64,000 nt of DNA, from positions 4,236,269 to 4,300,268 of the forward strand of contig NZ_KZ119600.1 in assembly GCF_002153425.1 (NCBI RefSeq), written 5' to 3'. A program made the translations under genes and the position numbers. Shown here in pieces: positions 8,956 through 17,103 of the stretch (within the stretch, counting starts at the first letter, position 1; each line of letters begins with the position of its first letter). This DNA comes from Litchfieldia alkalitelluris (GTDB lineage Bacteria > Bacillota > Bacilli > Bacillales > Salisediminibacteriaceae). Below the pieces are notes generated by a model. The model did no database searches, was not told the origin of the DNA, and was given only the letters and a program-made list of their open reading frames with translations.

Positions 8956-10914
8956 CTAATCTTTCTGGTAAAATGAACACTCATAGCCTTCTGCCTTTAG
9001 CGGTAATCCATCAGCCCATTCGGGTGCAATACCCATTACTTCACAAACTTCCCCTACGGAACGATTCGTTCCCTGGGGCACCTCACAAATGACCTCATCA
9101 TGCACATGAGCGACAATGTCATATCCCGTTTGATCCAACCTAAGCATGGCTTCTGCCAATAGATCACGTGAGGTTGCTTGGACAATGTTCTCAACGATTT
9201 TAGGGCCATACGTTTCAATCCGCTCCCACTTCTTTGTCGTACCAATCCCTTCATAAGTGAGACCTTCTCGACCAAATTTGTTTAGAGCAAGCTTCGGTTT
9301 CACATAAACAAGGTTTCTCCCTGACGGTAAAGTGATAAAAAGCATGCCACTTCGATACGTAAAAATAAGTCCATGCGTACTTGTTCTTGTTCTTTCCTTC
9401 ACTGCTTCGATCGCTGCTCTATCTACTTCCCACCAGAAGTTCACAACGCGGGGGTTTGCTGCTCTCCAGTTGTCAATTAAGCCTTGCAGCTCCTGTTCCG
9501 CAACACCCATTTCAATCGCACCCATCGCCTTTAACGCTCCAACACCGCCACCATAACCACAGGCTAATTCGGAAATTTTCCCTTTCTGTCTTAATCGACT
9601 ACCCTTTGTCACACTTTCAAAAGGAACATGAAACATCATCGATGCCGCCGCTTCATAAATCTTTCCGTGGGATGAAAACACATCAATCCGCCACTTCTCA
9701 CCAGCAAGCCATGAAATCACTCTTGCTTCAATCGCTGAAAAGTCTGCAACAACAAAACTATGACCCTCTTTCGGAATAAAAGCTGTTCTAATCAGCTCTG
9801 ATAATACATTGGGCGTATTCCCAAAGAGCAGTTCAACATCATCCACTCTGCCCTCTTTTACTAAATCTCTAGCAAGCTCTAAATCTCTCAAATGATTCTG
9901 AGGCAGATTTTGAAACTGAACTAATCGGCCAGCCCATCTGCCTGTCCGGTTAGCACCATAAAACTGAAACAGTCCATGAACTCTGCCATCAGAGCAAACG
10001 GCGCGTTCAATGGCTTCATACTTCTTCACACTCGTCTTAGCCATTAAAAGTCGTAACTTCAAAGCCTCTTCGACTTCCCCTTCCGTTTCTTCCACCAGCT
10101 CAGACACAGCTTTTTTTGATAGACTCTCTACTTCCACTCCCCGCTCTGCCAGCCAGTCTTTTAACTGAGCGACTGAGTTAGGGTTTTCAAGACCCGTCAG
10201 TTCATAGGCTCTTTCAGTAGCCGCAACAGTAAACTGTCGGTCACACGAAATGGCCTCATTCACCATATCCATATCTACCAACAGTCCTCGATCGTTAATT
10301 TTTTGGTCAAGGATGTAGATGGTTTGTTCATTCTCCGGTATTGGGTAGGAAGCTAGCTTTTCCCGTATCGCTAGCTCCACCTCAACATCCCGAATGTTGT
10401 ATTTCTTAAACAGCTCCCACTTTTCTGGAGCATCCACTGGTCGATTCCGTGTCCTTCCACCATTAGCCGCTGTTGGTTTACAAGGAATACAAAAATACCT
10501 GATTAAAGTTTTCCCTTCCGATAGTTTTTGATCTTCAAGGCCCAGCACCTTGCCGACATTATCAAGTGATAGTGGTAACCCCAAAAGAGCTGCCTGCGTC
10601 ATGCTGCATGACCAACTATCAGGGTTTAAAACAATCGTTCTATTAAACTTTCGACTTAAATAACGCGACAGACAAATACGTTCAAAGTTGGCATTAAAGG
10701 CCGTCTTAATCACAGTAGTATCCTTCAAGGATTCAATAACTTCTGGAGGGAGTTGTTCCCCTCTAGCCAAGTCAATCAACTCAACAGGACCCCCATCAAT
10801 GCTGTAGGCAAACAGCAAAATATCGAAATTCGGACTATCGGCATATCGATAAACGCCACATTTACCAAGGTCAATATCCGAATATGTCTCAATGTCTAAT
10901 GACATTGTTTTCAT
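8956..10914 (-). CDS. Phage DNA polymerase, family A
   Basis: A 652-residue polymerase. The 3'-5' exonuclease half opens with the DxE signature SLDIETYSD at 5-13. The polymerase half has motif A 'VVADFSAIEARVISWL', a motif B region 'RLRQKGKISELACGYGGG' and motif C 'VHDEVICEV' near the C-terminus. There is no 5'-nuclease domain. Phage polymerases of this size replicate the phage genome with the adjacent primase and single-strand-binding protein. The start follows GGTGG, weaker than its neighbours' sites. Confidence 0.94.
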   Translation of the reverse strand: MKTMSLDIETYSDIDLGKCGVYRYADSPNFDILLFAYSIDGGPVELIDLARGEQLPPEVIESLKDTTVIKTAFNANFERICLSRYLSRKFNRTIVLNPDSWSCSMTQAALLGLPLSLDNVGKVLGLEDQKLSEGKTLIRYFCIPCKPTAANGGRTRNRPVDAPEKWELFKKYNIRDVEVELAIREKLASYPIPENEQTIYILDQKINDRGLLVDMDMVNEAISCDRQFTVAATERAYELTGLENPNSVAQLKDWLAERGVEVESLSKKAVSELVEETEGEVEEALKLRLLMAKTSVKKYEAIERAVCSDGRVHGLFQFYGANRTGRWAGRLVQFQNLPQNHLRDLELARDLVKEGRVDDVELLFGNTPNVLSELIRTAFIPKEGHSFVVADFSAIEARVISWLAGEKWRIDVFSSHGKIYEAAASMMFHVPFESVTKGSRLRQKGKISELACGYGGGVGALKAMGAIEMGVAEQELQGLIDNWRAANPRVVNFWWEVDRAAIEAVKERTRTSTHGLIFTYRSGMLFITLPSGRNLVYVKPKLALNKFGREGLTYEGIGTTKKWERIETYGPKIVENIVQATSRDLLAEAMLRLDQTGYDIVAHVHDEVICEVPQGTNRSVGEVCEVMGIAPEWADGLPLKAEGYECSFYQKD

Positions 10915-10980
10915 AGACTGACCACCACCTTTGGATGTCCAAACAGCTTAAATGGCTCCCAGCTGCCATGAGTATTTCCT

Positions 10981-11520
10981 CTATTGCAAGAAATCATCAT
11001 CTTCATCCGTCTCAATTTCAAAATCATCCTCAGCTCTGCTTTTCCCACCCAAAGATTCACCATCACGGAGCTTTTGAACGTTACCTAATCCAGCGGCGAT
11101 CCCACGGTTCCCGTTCGTATTGAAAGCATAAAAATTAATGCTCACTTTTCCGTAGCAACCACTATACACTTCACTACGCTCGAGAATCGGTTGGATCTTT
11201 GCATCAACAATCTGTGGTGCGTCTTTAGAGTTAGTATTAATGAAATAACAATCTTCATAATTTGGATCATCAGGACGGTCAATATCACCGTCTCTCAATG
11301 GAGTCTTTAAGTTAGCCGGGATCTTACCACCGAACTTCGCCAACCCATCTTGCTTTGCTGCTTCAATGGCCTTCTGAATGGCAGCAACTGTCTTCTTATC
11401 ACTTTTTGAAATAATTAAAGAAATACTGTACTTCGGATCACTCCCATTAATACTTTTCGGCTCCCACACATTCACAAAACTAAATCTTCCTGGAACAACA
11501 ATTTTCGTATTTTTACTCAT
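10981..11520 (-). CDS. DUF2815 phage single-stranded DNA-binding protein
   Basis: The 179-residue protein is beta-rich, with 'RFSFVNVWEPKS', 'YSISLIISKSDKKT' and 'VYSGCYGKVSINFYAFNTNGNRGI', the pattern of DUF2815. It ends in a strongly acidic tail (EDDFEIETDEDDDFLQ), as true single-strand-binding proteins do for partner recruitment. It lies between the nuclease and the polymerase, the usual DUF2800-DUF2815-polymerase order. Assignment as a single-strand-binding protein rests on the tail and context. Confidence 0.88.
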   Translation of the reverse strand: MSKNTKIVVPGRFSFVNVWEPKSINGSDPKYSISLIISKSDKKTVAAIQKAIEAAKQDGLAKFGGKIPANLKTPLRDGDIDRPDDPNYEDCYFINTNSKDAPQIVDAKIQPILERSEVYSGCYGKVSINFYAFNTNGNRGIAAGLGNVQKLRDGESLGGKSRAEDDFEIETDEDDDFLQ

Positions 11521-11592
11521 GAATAAATCCTCCTAAAATTGGTTTATAGATACGATTACTCGCTATATCGTTAATCAATCGATTGATTAACT

Positions 11593-12729
11593 TTATCCTT
11601 CCACTTGAAACTCAGCCGCTACTGGATCGACAGCTTTTCTTTTATCTGCTTCTGATACCAAAGTAAGTTTGCCTTTGGGTTTGTCCACGAAGGCTCCAAG
11701 AATTTCTTTGAACTTCTTCTTGCCCATGAGCTTCTCCATCTCCGTGATGGAGATTAGACTCTCGTTGAAAATATCGCTGTAACCGGCTTCCTTTGCTGCC
11801 TCAGCTACAGCTTTTTCATCGGAATACTTTCTACGGGTACGACTCTCCACTAACTTAAATCCATCCCACTGCCTACCTTCGTTAATGGCAAGAGCACTAG
11901 CATAGGTGTAAATATCACTCGCCCATTTGGAGAGTTCATCTGCTACACCAATAATTTCTGCAATTTCATCATCCGAAAGTAAGGATGGATCTGCGAACTC
12001 ATATTTAAGAAGCTCTAGGTTCTTTACTGCTCTAGCTCGGCACTGATTTTTTGCCCTGCAAAATCGGCAATGATCACCTGCACAAAACTCTCCTTCACCT
12101 TTACTGGCTAGTAACGCTTTCGGCTTCAACTCACCCTCTGCCCAATCGAGAAGCTCGTCCACGCTCATTTCATAAGTAGAGAAGTTATCTACCCTTGGCT
12201 GAACAATAACCATTGAAATTCGATCAATCTGATAGAGCATTTCAAACAGGGATAAAGCTCCGAGGGCATACAACATCATCTGCGGATTGCGTTCCGCTGA
12301 TACCACTACACCTTTGCCGTACTTAAAATCAACTACATGAAGAGTGCCATCCCCTACTACAACCAGGTCACCAGTACCGAAGCCATCTTTTACGAAATCA
12401 CTGAAGTCTAACTTCTGTTCAATAAGAACCTGAATATCTTTGCACTGCTCCTTTTCTTGTTCAATTAATGATAGGCAGTACTCCACATAAGCATCAGTGT
12501 ATTCGTCCATCTCATCTGAATGAAACTTACTAACGGGTTTCCTCGAACGTAGCTTCAGTGCTTTTCTTAACTTATGCTCCGCTAGATCATGTGCAGCAGT
12601 TCCCTCTTCTGCAAAAACACTTGTTTCATTTGGAAACTGTTGCTCCAAATGAGCGGAAGGCGGACAAGCCATCCAGCGATGAGCACCTGAAGCGGAGTAA
12701 ATGGAGTGAGAATTATGTGATCCACTCAT
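11593..12729 (-). CDS. DUF2800 family PD-(D/E)xK nuclease (Cas4/RecB-like)
   Basis: The 378-residue protein opens 'YSASGAHRWMACPPSAHLEQ', the usual N-terminus of DUF2800. The nuclease core is visible as 'GTGDLVVV' followed by 'LHVVDFKYGKG', giving D...D-x-K. Four cysteines (C in the N-terminus and 'CRFCRAKNQC' near residue 225) can hold an iron-sulfur cluster as in Cas4/AddB-type enzymes. It probably acts in phage recombination together with the DUF2815 protein. The ATG overlaps the upstream stop by 4 nt. Confidence 0.9.
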   Translation of the reverse strand: MSGSHNSHSIYSASGAHRWMACPPSAHLEQQFPNETSVFAEEGTAAHDLAEHKLRKALKLRSRKPVSKFHSDEMDEYTDAYVEYCLSLIEQEKEQCKDIQVLIEQKLDFSDFVKDGFGTGDLVVVGDGTLHVVDFKYGKGVVVSAERNPQMMLYALGALSLFEMLYQIDRISMVIVQPRVDNFSTYEMSVDELLDWAEGELKPKALLASKGEGEFCAGDHCRFCRAKNQCRARAVKNLELLKYEFADPSLLSDDEIAEIIGVADELSKWASDIYTYASALAINEGRQWDGFKLVESRTRRKYSDEKAVAEAAKEAGYSDIFNESLISITEMEKLMGKKKFKEILGAFVDKPKGKLTLVSEADKRKAVDPVAAEFQVEG

Positions 12730-13079
12730 TTAATGTCACCCACTTCTTTCATCACTTCTGTGTAATGCTTTGAATCAAGGGCAGTCAGCTTATTAGCTCC
12801 ATATTTAATAAGAATTGATTTGATCGCTTCTCTATGTCCTTCACGATTTTTCTCCGCCATCGCAGCTCGAACTTCTTCAAGAGTGGGTTGCTTTTGTTCC
12901 GGTTCGGACTCTTGTTTTGACTCCGTTGATTTCTTAGTCTTTGTTTTCTTGGGTTGTTCCAGTTCAGCTTTCGCAACCTCTGTTTCATTTGCTTTCATTG
13001 CCTCAACCAAACCTTCAATACTACCAGCTAAGTTCCTTAAATCGTTTACTACATCAAGAGCGAGTTTGATTTTACTCAT
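12726..13079 (-). CDS. Phage protein of the 'Rrp5-like' group, unknown function
   Basis: A 117-residue protein starting MSKIKLALDVVNDLRNLAGS. A hydrophilic K/E/Q/T-rich linker fills residues 45-75, and the C-terminus 'IKSILIKYGANKLTALDSKHYTEVMKEVG' resembles a small helical DNA-binding tip. Proteins like this precede DUF2800 in many Firmicutes phages and are often mislabelled rRNA biogenesis protein Rrp5. The ATG at 13079 follows AAAGGAG and overlaps the stop of the small gene before it. Confidence 0.78.
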   Translation of the reverse strand: MSKIKLALDVVNDLRNLAGSIEGLVEAMKANETEVAKAELEQPKKTKTKKSTESKQESEPEQKQPTLEEVRAAMAEKNREGHREAIKSILIKYGANKLTALDSKHYTEVMKEVGDIK

Positions 13080-13239
13080 GTTCTGCTTCTCCTTTCTTTT
13101 CGTTTTCATCTAGTTGGGTTAATCGGTTTGCTAGTCTTTTAGATACAATGCTGATGGCAGTAAGTACACCAACCATTTCTTCCTGCATTTCTTTATTGGA
13201 AACAGTCGTCACTATTTTTTCCTTTGCTTGAGTTGTCAT
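13072..13239 (-). CDS. Small phage protein, 55 residues
   Basis: An open frame of 56 codons starts at ATG 13239 behind a near-perfect AGGAGGTGAA site and ends overlapping the next start. The product opens MTTQAKEKIVTTVSNKEMQ and is a single amphipathic helix, possibly a coiled coil. It is the first gene after the regulatory array at 13276-13417. I do not recognise the family; the ribosome site and coupling make it likely to be real. Confidence 0.65.
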   Translation of the reverse strand: MTTQAKEKIVTTVSNKEMQEEMVGVLTAISIVSKRLANRLTQLDENEKKGEAEHE

Positions 13240-13286
13240 CGGGTTCACCTCCTAACTTTAAATAATGCCCTTCACTTGTTAGCCAA
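13240..13286 (-). promoter_or_regulatory. Candidate promoter for the phage replication operon
   Basis: On the minus strand TTGGCT and TATTTA are separated by 16 bases, just upstream of the AGGAGG of the 55-residue gene. The -35 hexamer overlaps one of the repeated TTGGCTAACAA operator-like sites, which would let a bound regulator block or recruit polymerase. Confidence 0.4.
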
Positions 13287-13417
13287 TGGAGAGAGTCATT
13301 TGTTAACCAAAATTCATAAAAAAGTTTCTATTTTTTTCCGGTCCTAAAAATGATCTTTTTGGTTAACAATTTTCCCTCTCAATTACTAGCCAACGAGAGT
13401 GACAGTTTGTTAACCAA
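13276..13417. promoter_or_regulatory. Five-site operator-like array (TTGTTAACCAA family)
   Basis: Related 11-mers occur at 13276 (TTGTTAGCCAA), 13300 (TTGTTAACCAA), 13359 (inverted, TTGGTTAACAA), 13383 (TTACTAGCCAA) and 13407 (TTGTTAACCAA). The first two and last two are each 24 bases apart, inside a longer imperfect direct repeat. The array lies between the sigma-like gene and the replication operon, where an early regulator would bind. Confidence 0.6.
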
Positions 13418-13419
13418 AA

Positions 13420-13854
13420 TCACTGAAAAATTTTCTTTAATTTGCTTAACACCTTTTTATGCCTTTTAAATACAGCAACCTGTGAGATATTTTCTTCGCT
13501 TGCTACCTCTCTTAAAGTAAGATTTTTATAGTAAAGTGCTTCAATCAGTTCCCGCTCCTCTCGCTCGAGTTCTGCAACTGCTTCCTGCAAGATTAATAGA
13601 GTTGCTTTATCGCAAATAATATCTTCTACTAGCTGATCGCCTTCAAAATCTGCACCTTGCTCCATCAATCGATTGATTGAATCTTCTTTGCTTGGGATAA
13701 AATCAAATGTTTCAGCTTCAGGATCAACCTCTATCCTTCCAACTTTAATATCCTCTTCTAGGTATCTCTCACGTCTTTTCATTCTGTAGTACTCTTTATA
13801 AATCTCCTCACTTACTGGTACTCGCTCCTTGCCAACGTAGATAAACTTGCTCAT
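13420..13854 (-). CDS. Sigma-70 region-4-like phage transcription regulator
   Basis: The 144-residue protein starts MSKFIYVGKERVPVSEEIYKE. Its C-terminus 'EREERELIEALYYKNLTLREVASEENISQVAVFKRHKKVLSKLKK' is a clear sigma region 4 helix-turn-helix. The N-terminal half has an 'RRERY' basic patch and an acidic middle. Phage proteins of this build act as sigma-like activators at the head of early or late operons. The ATG at 13854 follows GGAGG. The stop is only three bases from the operator array at 13276-13417, so autoregulation is plausible. Confidence 0.85.
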   Translation of the reverse strand: MSKFIYVGKERVPVSEEIYKEYYRMKRRERYLEEDIKVGRIEVDPEAETFDFIPSKEDSINRLMEQGADFEGDQLVEDIICDKATLLILQEAVAELEREERELIEALYYKNLTLREVASEENISQVAVFKRHKKVLSKLKKIFQ

Positions 13855-13904
13855 TCTCTTTTCCTCCAATGGCCCGGCAAGGAGCCGTCAGGGGAAAAAG
13901 AGAC

Positions 13905-13992
13905 AAAAAAAAGGCCGGACAACAGCTAACCCTGATCAGGGTTATCCATTGTCCGGCCTATAGGTAGTTCACCACGACTCCGTTGCTCGGTA
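13905..13992 (-). terminator. Hairpin unit A: conserved leader plus terminator
   Basis: The minus-strand leader (13959-13992) has the conserved words TACCGAG, GGAGTC and GAACTACC. The arms ggccggacaa and ttgtccggcc pair around a 16-base palindrome, and eight Ts follow. It resembles the 3' ends of the Com-like genes at 14173 and 14519, but no zinc-ribbon gene precedes it. Confidence 0.75.
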
Positions 13993-14020
13993 CCGATTAT
14001 TTTTAATTTCTAAGAACATA

Positions 14021-14090
14021 AAAAAGCCGAATAACTACTAAAAAAAGTAATTATCCGGCCTGGGTAATTCTTAGGATTCCTCGCTCGGTA
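14021..14090 (-). terminator. Hairpin unit B: conserved leader plus terminator
   Basis: The leader at 14061-14090 again carries TACCGAG, GGA-TCC and GAATTACC. The stem GGCCGGATAATTAC pairs with GTAGTTATTCGGC and runs into Ts on the minus strand. No gene precedes it; only 25 bases separate it from unit C. Confidence 0.7.
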
Positions 14091-14115
14091 TAATCGTGAT
14101 ATGAACTTTTAAAAC

Positions 14116-14158
14116 AAAAAAAAGCCAGATGACTGCCATTGTCGACAGTCATCCGGCC
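14116..14158 (-). terminator. Hairpin unit C: terminator of the first Com-like gene
   Basis: GCCGGATGACTG pairs with CAGTCATCTGGC on the minus strand, followed by eight Ts. Its leader overlaps the last codons of the Com-like gene at 14173-14367. Confidence 0.8.
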
Positions 14159-14172
14159 CTTAAGGTAGTTCT

Positions 14173-14367
14173 TCAGACTCCTTTTCGTCTCGGTATTGGT
14201 TTTCCGCTTATTAACTTGAATTCATCTGTTCCTAAATCAACTTCCCATACCCTTTTACATTTACTGCACTTGACTTGAACCTTACCTGTTGCATCTTCTT
14301 CCTTATCCATTAACCTCTGTCCACAAACAAGGCATTCGACTCTTATTACGATAGCTTCTTTTGTCAT
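14173..14367 (-). CDS. Com-like zinc-ribbon protein (copy 1)
   Basis: The 64-residue protein has two CxxC knuckles, CLVCGQRL and CSKCKRVW, 20 residues apart, as in Com of phage Mu, a zinc protein that binds a hairpin in the mom mRNA and switches on its translation. Whether this copy binds RNA is not known. It starts at an ATG behind AGGAGG and ends PIPRRKGV inside the conserved hairpin leader (unit C). A second, diverged copy lies just upstream. Confidence 0.78.
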   Translation of the reverse strand: MTKEAIVIRVECLVCGQRLMDKEEDATGKVQVKCSKCKRVWEVDLGTDEFKLISGKPIPRRKGV

Positions 14368-14484
14368 TATGTCCTCCTAACTATGTTTATGTTTTAAACC
14401 TTTTATTAATTTTTCACTTCCACCATATTTACATTTTACATAAGAACACTTGTTCTTGTATAGTGATAAATTATGCTAGCAAAT

Positions 14485-14537
14485 AAAAACAGGGCCGGAT
14501 AAACCATTAATGAATTACTTAATGGTCTATCCGGCCC
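14485..14537 (-). terminator. Hairpin unit D: terminator of the second Com-like gene
   Basis: GGGCCGGATAGACCATTA pairs with TAATGGTTTATCCGGCCC on the minus strand, followed by TGTTTTTATTT. It is the longest stem of the four-unit family. Confidence 0.78.
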
Positions 14538-14746
14538 TTAAGGTAGCTCTTTAGGCTCCTTTTCGTCTCGGTATAGGTTTTTTTACTTATTAATTTGAAT
14601 TCATTTGTTCCCAAATCAACTTCCCATACATTCCTACACCTACTACACTTCGGTTGGACTTTACCCGAAGCATCTTCTGCTTTATCCATCAATTTTTGTC
14701 TGCATTCTGGACATTCTACTCTTAAAAGGACAGTTTCTTTTAACAT
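14519..14746 (-). CDS. Com-like zinc-ribbon protein (copy 2, frameshifted tail)
   Basis: The 75-residue protein matches copy 1 through the two CxxC knuckles (CPECRQKL, CSRCRNVW) and 'VDLGTNEFKLIS'. Then a run of seven As in the coding strand (complement of 14578-14584) throws it into another frame and adds an unrelated tail that runs through the terminator stem. With six As it would end KKPIPRRKGA like copy 1. The tail is therefore probably the product of a one-base insertion, or of slippage. The ATG follows GGAGG. Confidence 0.72.
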   Translation of the reverse strand: MLKETVLLRVECPECRQKLMDKAEDASGKVQPKCSRCRNVWEVDLGTNEFKLISKKTYTETKRSLKSYLKGRIDH

Positions 14747-14795
14747 TTGTTTCCTCCCCGAAAATAAGTATATAATTTTAGCTTTGTAAGCTTAA

Positions 14796-16664
14796 TTACT
14801 TCTTTGAAATGGACAATCGCAATTTACTTGTTAATTCCTCTCTCTGATGTTCAAATCTCATAATTGCTTCCTCAATTACTTTCTCGTAATCAAATTTATT
14901 TCGTCTTATATCGTTACCGATATCATCCATAAATTCGATATCAAACAAAGGTACTTGAAGCCGTTCCAATTGCGAAGTGTTCAGGAGTTTAATAGTCGTA
15001 CCTGTTTGGATACCCTCAAGCATTTTAACCCCTATTTCACTCTGTAAAAATTCATATAAAACATAAGGATTATACTTTCGAGGGTCTACTCTTATTCTTG
15101 TAAGGTTTGAGCTAATAAAGGCTGGCCTTGAGTGTTCTTCGACAATAGCAACTCTTACTGTTGACCCTTTGGATGTAAGAATAATATCATTTGGTTTTAT
15201 ATCGAACTTCCCTAGCCAATCGGCTTTCTTATTAGTAAGCTTGGCAGTTTCGTCATAATATATCCTTCCATTATCTATGTCCTTAACATTTAGAAAATAA
15301 TGTGTTGGATGCGCTGATAACATTTCCATATCACTCTTAGATACTTGAACACCTCTTGTAATTTCAGCTATGTTTTTTAACTTAACGCTGTGTTCGAATG
15401 TACTTTTCAATACATCGAAATCCAAATATTCTTTAGGATTTAATGTGTAGTTATACTCTCTAATTTTTTCTATGTCCACAAACTTACTAAAATGGTCCTC
15501 TTCAATGCCATGATGATAATATTCCAGTATCTTATTAATTCCTTCTGGACTTACAGCATGTTGGTTCTTGTTAATCCTATAACTATAGTCGCTAGCGTTA
15601 ATAAATAAAACTTTATTCCTCCGAGCACGATCTTTATTTGTATTGAATATAATAATTTCCGTTCCTATACCGGACTTTTCATATAGGTTAGTTGGTAAAG
15701 TAATAATACTCTCAATTAAATCATCTTCCACGATCCCTTTTCTAATATGGGCTTCATTACTTCGTACCAAAGTACCCATGGTTCCGATAACAACACCCTT
15801 GCCATTTTCTTTTAAATGATGCAATACTATCTGGCAAAATGCCCAATCAGCACTACTGCGAGTTGGAATACCGTATTTTAATCTAGGGTCATTATATCTG
15901 TATCCCATATCATAATGCACGACTTGGGGAAAATCAGAAACAATGAAATCGAATTTTAAATCTCGTTCACTACTTTCATCACTTAAAGCATCCTTGTTAA
16001 CAATTTCATAATTATCTATTCCATTAACAATCATGAGTAACTTTGATATTAAGAAGTTTGTTACATTCATCTCTTCCCCATAATAATGTAACTCTCTATT
16101 CATTCGATCTCGTCCTGTTTTGGCCATACGCTCAAAGATATGAATTGCCACACCAGACATACCCGAGCAGTAATCAGCAAAAGTCCTTACTTTACCAAAA
16201 TCCATTAAACCTACAATTATTTCCTTAACACTATCCGGTGTTTGATTAAACCCGAACATTGCAGGGCGATAAGAGGTTATCTGATTGATAAACATCCTTA
16301 CTTCTTCATCTGTTGAAAAATTGGCACTTTCCACTATTTGAAAAATATGTCTTAGCTTCTTATTTTCAGATTTGTCCTTATAAATTAATACCTTATCCAT
16401 CATTCCTGTTAAGATCCCTTTAAACTCAGGAAATTCATACTCAAACTGTTTTAATTCATCTTGTAAAAACATAAATGAGCCGTACTCATGCAAATACCTT
16501 TTATGTTTTAGGTTCGATGTATTATATTTATCATTTAAATTTACCCATGTGATAGACGAAACTCCTAAAATGATATAAAAGGATTGTTCCTGACTAAAAG
16601 TTCCTCGTAATTCCCCAAAACACGATTCTATAATTGCTTCATATTCTTTATTCCAGCCGTACAT
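14796..16664 (-). CDS. N6-DNA-methylase/specificity fusion with degenerate catalytic motifs
   Basis: The 622-residue protein has a HsdM-like N-terminal helical region, a methylase core (about 140-400) and a C-terminal target-recognition half (about 420-610) with 'LKNIAEITRGVQVSKSDM' and 'LLNTSQLERLQVPL', as in HsdS. Motif I reads ADYCSGMSG in place of DPxCGSGG, and the catalytic (N/D)PPY position reads SDFPQ, so methylation is doubtful. There is no restriction or translocase subunit nearby. It starts at an ATG behind AGAGGTG, and its promoter lies between two matching palindromes. It could be an orphan modification enzyme, a decoy, or a DNA-binding defence component; the role is unknown. Confidence 0.75.
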   Translation of the reverse strand: MYGWNKEYEAIIESCFGELRGTFSQEQSFYIILGVSSITWVNLNDKYNTSNLKHKRYLHEYGSFMFLQDELKQFEYEFPEFKGILTGMMDKVLIYKDKSENKKLRHIFQIVESANFSTDEEVRMFINQITSYRPAMFGFNQTPDSVKEIIVGLMDFGKVRTFADYCSGMSGVAIHIFERMAKTGRDRMNRELHYYGEEMNVTNFLISKLLMIVNGIDNYEIVNKDALSDESSERDLKFDFIVSDFPQVVHYDMGYRYNDPRLKYGIPTRSSADWAFCQIVLHHLKENGKGVVIGTMGTLVRSNEAHIRKGIVEDDLIESIITLPTNLYEKSGIGTEIIIFNTNKDRARRNKVLFINASDYSYRINKNQHAVSPEGINKILEYYHHGIEEDHFSKFVDIEKIREYNYTLNPKEYLDFDVLKSTFEHSVKLKNIAEITRGVQVSKSDMEMLSAHPTHYFLNVKDIDNGRIYYDETAKLTNKKADWLGKFDIKPNDIILTSKGSTVRVAIVEEHSRPAFISSNLTRIRVDPRKYNPYVLYEFLQSEIGVKMLEGIQTGTTIKLLNTSQLERLQVPLFDIEFMDDIGNDIRRNKFDYEKVIEEAIMRFEHQREELTSKLRLSISKK

Positions 16665-16683
16665 TTTATCACCTCTTCATTTT

Positions 16684-16760
16684 AGGTATGTATATACCTT
16701 GAAATAAGCTTATCATCTCCCATGTTTTCCCGTCAATAGTTTTTAGGTATAAACATACCT
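16684..16760 (-). promoter_or_regulatory. Promoter framed by two AGGTAT-N4-ATACCT operators
   Basis: Palindromes AGGTAT-N4-ATACCT occupy 16684-16699 and 16745-16760. Between them, on the minus strand, lie TTGACG (16731-16736) and GATAAG (16709-16714), 16 bases apart. A repressor dimer on both sites could clamp the promoter. The spacing of 61 bases suits a small DNA loop or cooperative binding. From 16761 to 17070 I see no gene. Confidence 0.55.
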
Positions 16761-17070
16761 TTTTATTTTAAAGTCACATTACAGTTTCCAAAAGGGATAT
16801 ATGTTCTTGTTAAGAGGAAATATACATAAAGCCCGCTAAGCATAATGATAGGCAGAAAATTTTTGAATTTCATTTATCTGGAGAGTTTTGTCAGATATTC
16901 GTGAAAAAAAATGAGGTATATTGTAGGATGAATTTATTATTCGTTAGATACTATTGAGGTTTATTGTTATATTTGTGTTAAAGATAGTAGAGCAGGAAAG
17001 CATTTTGTCGAGGAATAACATAAATAACTTCTTTAAATTAACGCGCTAAAGGTTAAAGATCTAAAAGTAA

Positions 17071-17098
17071 TCCCGCCAAGTTTTTACACTCAGCGGGA
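17071..17098 (-). terminator. Terminator at the end of the exopolysaccharide operon
   Basis: TCCCGC and GCGGGA form the stem base, with inner AGT/ACT pairing, followed by a T-rich tract on the minus strand. It immediately follows the epimerase stop. Confidence 0.55.
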
Positions 17099-17103
17099 AC
17101 TCA

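Noticed and set aside
14796..16664. A complete type I restriction system
   Set aside because: No HsdR-type translocase or nuclease gene lies on either side.
1..17100. Prophage attachment sites or an integrase
   Set aside because: No integrase gene, tRNA target or direct repeat pair was seen; the left end lies outside the window.
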